From NCBI GenBank assembly GCA_008704415.1, contig VXIS01000336.1:1-52349 (forward strand): 52,349 bases of DNA, read 5' to 3'. The translations under genes were made by a program, and so were the position numbers. The stretch comes from Sphaerosporella brunnea. Lineage: Eukaryota; Ascomycota; Pezizomycetes; Pezizales; Pyronemataceae. Under the pieces are notes generated by a model. It was not told the origin of the DNA. It saw only the letters and a list, made by a program, of their open reading frames with translations, and did not search any database. Each line of letters begins with the position of its first letter. Position 1 is the stretch's first letter. Shown in pieces: positions 47,657-52,349 of the stretch.

Positions 47657-48456
47657 CGTTTATCATCCCTTTGCCTACGCGGTGGACGAGGCGATATTCA
47701 GGAACACGATATTGTTCAGGTGAACTCGAGTTTTTAAGTTTGATCGAATGCGTGGTCGAGTTGGAGGGCGATTCTAGCGGGTGCTAAACGTTGGGTGTCG
47801 GTCGTTTTCGTCTATCATCATGATGTGACGCCGTGGTCCACTTCGCCCCTATGAGTGGGATGGATTGTGTGAGGAGTTGAGCGATGCCTCTGAGAACCAC
47901 TTGTGATGCAAGGTGGCATCGAAAGCCGAGTCCCGACAGATGACCAAGAGCGAGTAGTTCGAGTGCAAATAAAAAATAGCAAAAAATGTACCCACCCCTG
48001 TCCCGCCGTATCGAGGAATTGTACCACTGACCTTCAGTGAAGATGTCAGTCTACGCAACCAGCGCTACTCTGTTGTTGTGTCCAGCCTTGGTTTACACTT
48101 TATATCCCACAAGTTGGCGTTTTTGTAAATCACGTTTATGGTCTGTATGCGGCCCTGCTCGCCCTCTCCTTATCCTGTCCTCTCCCTTACTGCCTGTCCA
48201 GCTATCGATGCTATCTCATGGGTCATATGCGAGTGCCTTTCTCCGTCGCAGAGCCGGTCGGAGCCAGTACATCTACCGTGGGATCTACGATGCGACCCTG
48301 AGGCCAACGAGTGCGTTGACAGACGGGAGACTATTCGCAGAAAAACACAAGACTCACCACTCGAATCATGATACATGTCCCCGGTGTCCCCTCGGTTGCC
48401 CACCTACACAGCACAATTCTAACACACCTTCCCAGTCATTGACGGCTCTCAACTAC
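47657..48456 (-). repeat. Diverged repeat unit, copy B
   Basis: Same order of boxes as copy A. The TATA-like box is at about 48099-48108 (+ strand CTTTATATCCCAC), the hairpin CACTGA-CCT-TCAGTG at 48025-48039, followed on the minus strand by the T-rich TTTTTTGCTATTTTTTATTTGC and GGGACTCGGCTTTCGATGCC. Many single-base insertions and deletions relative to A and C. Confidence 0.65.
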
Positions 48457-49400
48457 ACTCTCGAATTCGGATGTCTCGAACTCACCTGTGCTATGCAGTG
48501 GAGCGAGGAGGCAGATATCAGAAATGCTATGTTCTGTGAGTGCAATGTAGTTCTTTATGTTCAAGCGAACGCAGTGGGCGAGCTGGGAGGACATTCTAGC
48601 GGGTGCAGAGACGTGGTTGCGGTCGTTTCGTCTATCAGCATGGTTCTGACGCCGTGGTCCACTCGCCACTATGAGCGGGATGGATGTGTGAGGGGTTGCA
48701 GACGATGCACCAAGAACCTTGTGATGCAAGATGGCATGGAAAGCGAGTCCCGGGAGGTGACGAAGAGCGAATTGTTCGAGTGCAACTAAAATCGCAAAAA
48801 ATGTAACACCACTTGTTCCAGCCGCTATCGAGAACGAATTGTACCACTGACCTCAGTGAAGTGTCAGTCTACGCAACAGGGCGGCTACTCTGTTGATGTG
48901 TCGAAGCTGGTGCACTCTATATCCACACGTGGCTCTTTGTGCAAACATGTGAGGACGACCTTTGCTATCAAGTTATTCGTCTCTACATACGGCAGCGACG
49001 ATCTCCTTATCCTCGTCGCTCCTGTTGATGCAGTCTCATGGGCCATACAAGTGCCTTCTCTCCTGTTTCAGAGCTGGTCGGAAGCCAGTAATCTCCGCGG
49101 GATGCACGATGCGCGGAGGCTGGGACTGGAGGTCAACAAGTACATCGACAGCGGGAGCTATTCGCAGAAAAACCAAGACTCACCGCTCGAATGTGATGGC
49201 ACGAGCTGAGCCAGGCAATTTGACGAGCTGGCTCGAGCCTACCCTCTGGCTCGAGTCGAGCCAGCCGTGTCCATCACCAGCTCGAATTATGATACGGTCT
49301 ATGTCAAGTGCCCACCCTATCACACAATCTTAAAACCCCCTCCCGACCTAAACCACACTTCGAGTGTCGCGAAGTCTCAACTCGTTTATCGTCCCGTTGC
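48457..49400 (-). repeat. Diverged repeat unit, copy C
   Basis: Directly follows copy B in the same orientation. The TATA-like box is at about 48917-48924 and the hairpin CACTGA-CC-TCAGTG at 48845-48858 (with overlapping loop). It carries a private insertion of about 70 bases near 49197-49280 with repeated CGAGCTGAGCCAG/GGCTCGAG motifs. The right border repeats the CACTTCGAGTGTCGCGAAGTC block seen at the ends of A and B. Confidence 0.65.
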
Positions 49401-50010
49401 CTATCCGGTGGAGGAGGAGGCGTATATCAGGACGCTATGTTCTAGAGGTGAACTTATGTTTTGTATGTTCGACGAACGCGTGGTCGAGCTGAAAGACGAT
49501 TTTGGCGGGGAGCCAGACCTTGCGAACTAGTGATCGTTTCGACGGAGATCCGTTCCCTATCTATCTTGCTCCCAGCCTGCAGAAGCGTTGTTGGTTACTC
49601 CATGCAGAAGCTCCTTTGTCGGTGCCACCAGTCGCGACCTAGTTCATTACTGGCCACCCAGGCCGGCGAGCGCGACCTGCTTTCGAACCGTGGTCCTGCC
49701 CGCCAATAATGTGGACGCAGATGCAAATCGAGTTTGTAGGTGGGGGGCGGTCACTGTTGCGAAAAAAAGGTCACAGTGCACGATATAAAGGTGCAATCAA
49801 GGCTGGACACATCAACAGCAGTAGCGGCTGGGATTGCACGTAGACTGACATCTTCACTGAAGGTCAGTGTACAATTCCTCGATACGGACGGGGACAGGGT
49901 GTGGGTACCTTTTTTGCTATTTTTATTTGCGACTGCGTATACTCAGCTCTTCGGTCATCTCTCGGGACTCGGCTTTCACGATGCCACTCGGTGGCACTAT
50001 CGCCGATAGT
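49401..50010. repeat. Repeat unit copy D: truncated segment plus inverted fragment
   Basis: 49401-49520 continues as the start of another unit in the same orientation and then breaks off. After about 260 unrelated bases, 49781-50010 is a fragment in the opposite orientation. Here the TATA box CGATATAAAGGTGC is on the + strand at 49781, with GTAGACTGACATC, the hairpin CACTGA-AGG-TCAGTG (49855-49869) and GGGACTCGGCTTTCACGATGCC. Confidence 0.6.
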
Positions 50011-52349
50011 GCGCTATGATTTCAGATTATGATGACGGATGAAAACAAGACAACAAACCCAAATCTCTTAGCTCATTCTTCGCTCCTTTATCGTTGCTGC
50101 CCCACCTCTTTAAAGATATAATGCTCTACACCGAGTCCTGGAGTCTCTTCCGTGTCTTCCATCCTTCCACACGCTTGGTCTTCTCTTCTTCTGACACGCC
50201 GCAGTCTTAGCTAGTACCTCAACCGGTACCACACGTGAGTTATCATGACTCAGTGCTTACTGCAGAGAAACAAGTACGCCACTTTTAGATATTGAATCCC
50301 GGTCTCTCTCACACGGCACAGCAGATCCGACCTACTAACGGCACAGTCTCGCCGCACAACCTTGCCATGTACGTTGCACGGCGTCGGATCCCACCAAGCG
50401 CGAGAATATCGTTTGATTCAGAAACTGGATGGACGTGCAAGATACTATGCTACAGCTTTTGCTTCCGGTAGCCGATTCCGAGTCTTTGCGCATCACTGAA
50501 CCTCGAGACTCGCTAGTGCGCGCTGCCGCAGAGTCCACGCCATCACGCGGTTTTGTCTGATCCAGTCCAGCCGTGATAAGCGCAACTCTGGTGGGGAGCA
50601 TATCTAGAGTAGTACGCCATGGTTGTGGTAAAGTGGTTGATGTGATGCTGTGGAATTGCAAATGCTAAACGATACGTTCACCTTGGTTTCAAGGCACCTC
50701 TTGACCCCTTCTCATACCCCAAAGCTGACGAAGAATTTCGCGGGGATAGCGCGGAGACGGAAAAAAACGCACAGGAAATCGACAGAGATAGGGGAGAGGA
50801 TGAAAGAAGGCCAGTGATGTGGATAGGAGTAGCAGTAAGCGAGCAGTGCGAGAGTACGTGTGATTGAGATAAAGAATCGCACGAGGGGAGGAGACGCAAA
50901 GGAAATAAGTTTTCCATTTTTGTTGGGCAAAGGCGACCGGACCCCTTCAAACTTAATAGGAAGGCCTATGCTTGTACTGGTGCAAAGGCTATGTATCCTC
51001 ATATGTTATCGGGGCACAGAGCGCACCGGGACCTTGCGCTACGTTGGTGTGGATTGGTACCCGATCAACTAGATCCAAGATATAGTGTTTGACCTCACAT
51101 CTCGGCCGTTTGGATCCAATTACATCTTTCTTTATACCGAGATTATGTGTTCGTCGCGTTCTTGCTTTCCTGGGGCACTCGGCGCACCAAACACGAACGC
51201 GTAGCCTGCGACCGAAGTGTATCGGCGGGAACCAACAGACCCGGCCACTTCGGCAACAGGTTGCGACCAAGGCCCGGCGGTCCCCCTGATGGCCATCCGC
51301 CGGCCGGTTATTTTTATTTTATTTCTAGTAATTGCATTTAGTTACTGGGCTTCCGCTGCCCTCACGTCGACCCGCCTACGCAGCCGACACTTTGCCCACG
51401 CTCGTAACTTGAGGTATCATATTCTTAAAAAATTTATCAGCACTAATCCTACAAACGCCCGTTCTGACACACAAACAGGATTGATTCTTTCCCGGAAGTG
51501 AAGGTAATGTCCCGTCACTCTGCTTACGCGCCTGTTTCCCGCTGAGCAGTTCGAACCTCGCGCCACTGCCTCACGCGGCCAACAGATTCCCCTAGTCCCC
51601 TCCAGCTGCCGATTCCCACGGGCGCCAATGCGCCCTAAAACTCCCAATTGCACTAAGTGTATCAGAGCACTTTCTGCGCAGGTGCCGTATAACCTCTCAC
51701 CGTGTGCCGCTGTAACGGGGCTTGCAGGTAGCATGGCGCGATGCTCAGCGAAAAAGCTAGTGGCTAGATAACGCTCAGTTCGGGGGGCAGGATTTCAGTC
51801 GCGAAACGAATCAGATACATACATGCCTCAAGCTTTTTGCACGGGTTGGAATTATCGATAATACATCTAAAGCTAATCGGGGATTCGGCACGGCAAGCAA
51901 AACACATAGTTGAATATGATTTCGCTACTTAAACATTTTCGTTCGTTCAATTATTTGAACATATGCTGTCTGGATTTGTATTCATTTCGCGTGATGACCT
52001 AGCCTTCTTTTTTCGCGGTGTCTTCGTTTGGTGTATTTTCTTTTCGTTGGGGCTGTTTCGGGCGGCGGTGGGGATCGGACATTTGATTTATAGGGGGGCG
52101 GAGCTGAGGTGTGTGATAAGGGGGGGTAAAGAGGGGGGTGTCCTGCACCCTTGGAAAGCAACCAAGACAAAGTCTCTTTGAGGTTCACACAATGTGTTGC
52201 CCCTGGATTGACTGTCTCTGCGCATTCTTCGACTTGCTGCCATTGCTGCTATCGTTTGCCACCCAAAACTCATAAACCACCCCCCCCCCCCACCACCACA
52301 AAGCCAACCCACCGCCCAACCCCCAAACACCACACCCCAAGCCTTTTAG
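50011..52349. other. 2.3-kb terminal region without recognisable genes
   Basis: It contains a promoter-like TATAATGCTCTACACC at about 50118 followed by CT-rich sequence and a GTGAGT-like donor at 50234, but no coding exon can be attached. C/G runs near 52115 and 52278 are present. Short ORFs on both strands lack domains. Confidence 0.4.

Noticed and set aside
51530..51600. A tRNA-like B box (GTTCGAACC)
   Set aside because: The flanking bases do not form a five-pair T stem on either strand, and no A box or acceptor stem lies at the right distance.

Overview
This window is nuclear DNA of a filamentous ascomycete. The genes have many short introns (about 43-110 bases, GT-AG with one GC-AG), lie close together on both strands, and encode recognisable fungal proteins: a ChiB-type GH18 chitinase, a WSC sensor, a grainyhead/CP2 factor, Whi5-like, Kes1, Csr1 and Jjj1 relatives. 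The overall look is Eurotiomycete-like, but that is an inference from protein flavour and not a placement. All gene models were spliced by hand. The reading frame closes across every junction in the ten multi-exon models listed as intact.

Layout. 1-1.25 kb: the 3' end of a Ty3/gypsy chromovirus, with integrase tail and chromodomain, a degenerate LTR-like block, a polypurine tract and a 514-bp LTR. 2.7-14.9 kb: DENND6-like protein (+), a MITE with perfect 104-bp inverted arms, a mitochondrial-type J-protein (+), 40S ribosomal protein S0 (-), ChiB chitinase (+), a second MITE and Kes1/Osh4 (-). 14.9-18.5 kb is a gene-poor stretch with G-rich and T-rich tracts. 18.5-29.9 kb: CP2/grainyhead factor (+), a disrupted mL44 mitoribosomal gene (+), a Whi5-like repressor (+) and a WSC sensor (+), separated by long spacers. 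31.5-36.7 kb: an unrecognised acidic ORF region (-), LSM8 with a one-base frameshift (+), three more MITEs, and a broken unrecognised gene (-) whose 3' end runs into a MITE. 36.8-43.8 kb: HIT hydrolase Hnt1 (-), Csr1-like Sec14 protein (-), Jjj1 (-) and, divergently, a RING protein (+).

43.8-52.3 kb has no convincing gene. It carries a family of diverged ~0.7-0.9-kb units: three in one orientation and a partial copy inverted. Each keeps a TATA-like box and a small conserved hairpin. This is the least explained part of the window.

Most genes are housekeeping and share no single pathway. Loose themes are cell wall (chitinase, WSC sensor, and the CP2 factor, whose Neurospora relative csp-2 governs conidial separation), lipid transfer and membrane traffic (Kes1, Csr1, DENND6), ribosome supply (Rps0, Jjj1, mL44) and RNA processing (Lsm8). 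Two core genes, mL44 and LSM8, carry frame lesions at short C runs. That pattern suggests base-level assembly errors at least as much as real gene decay.
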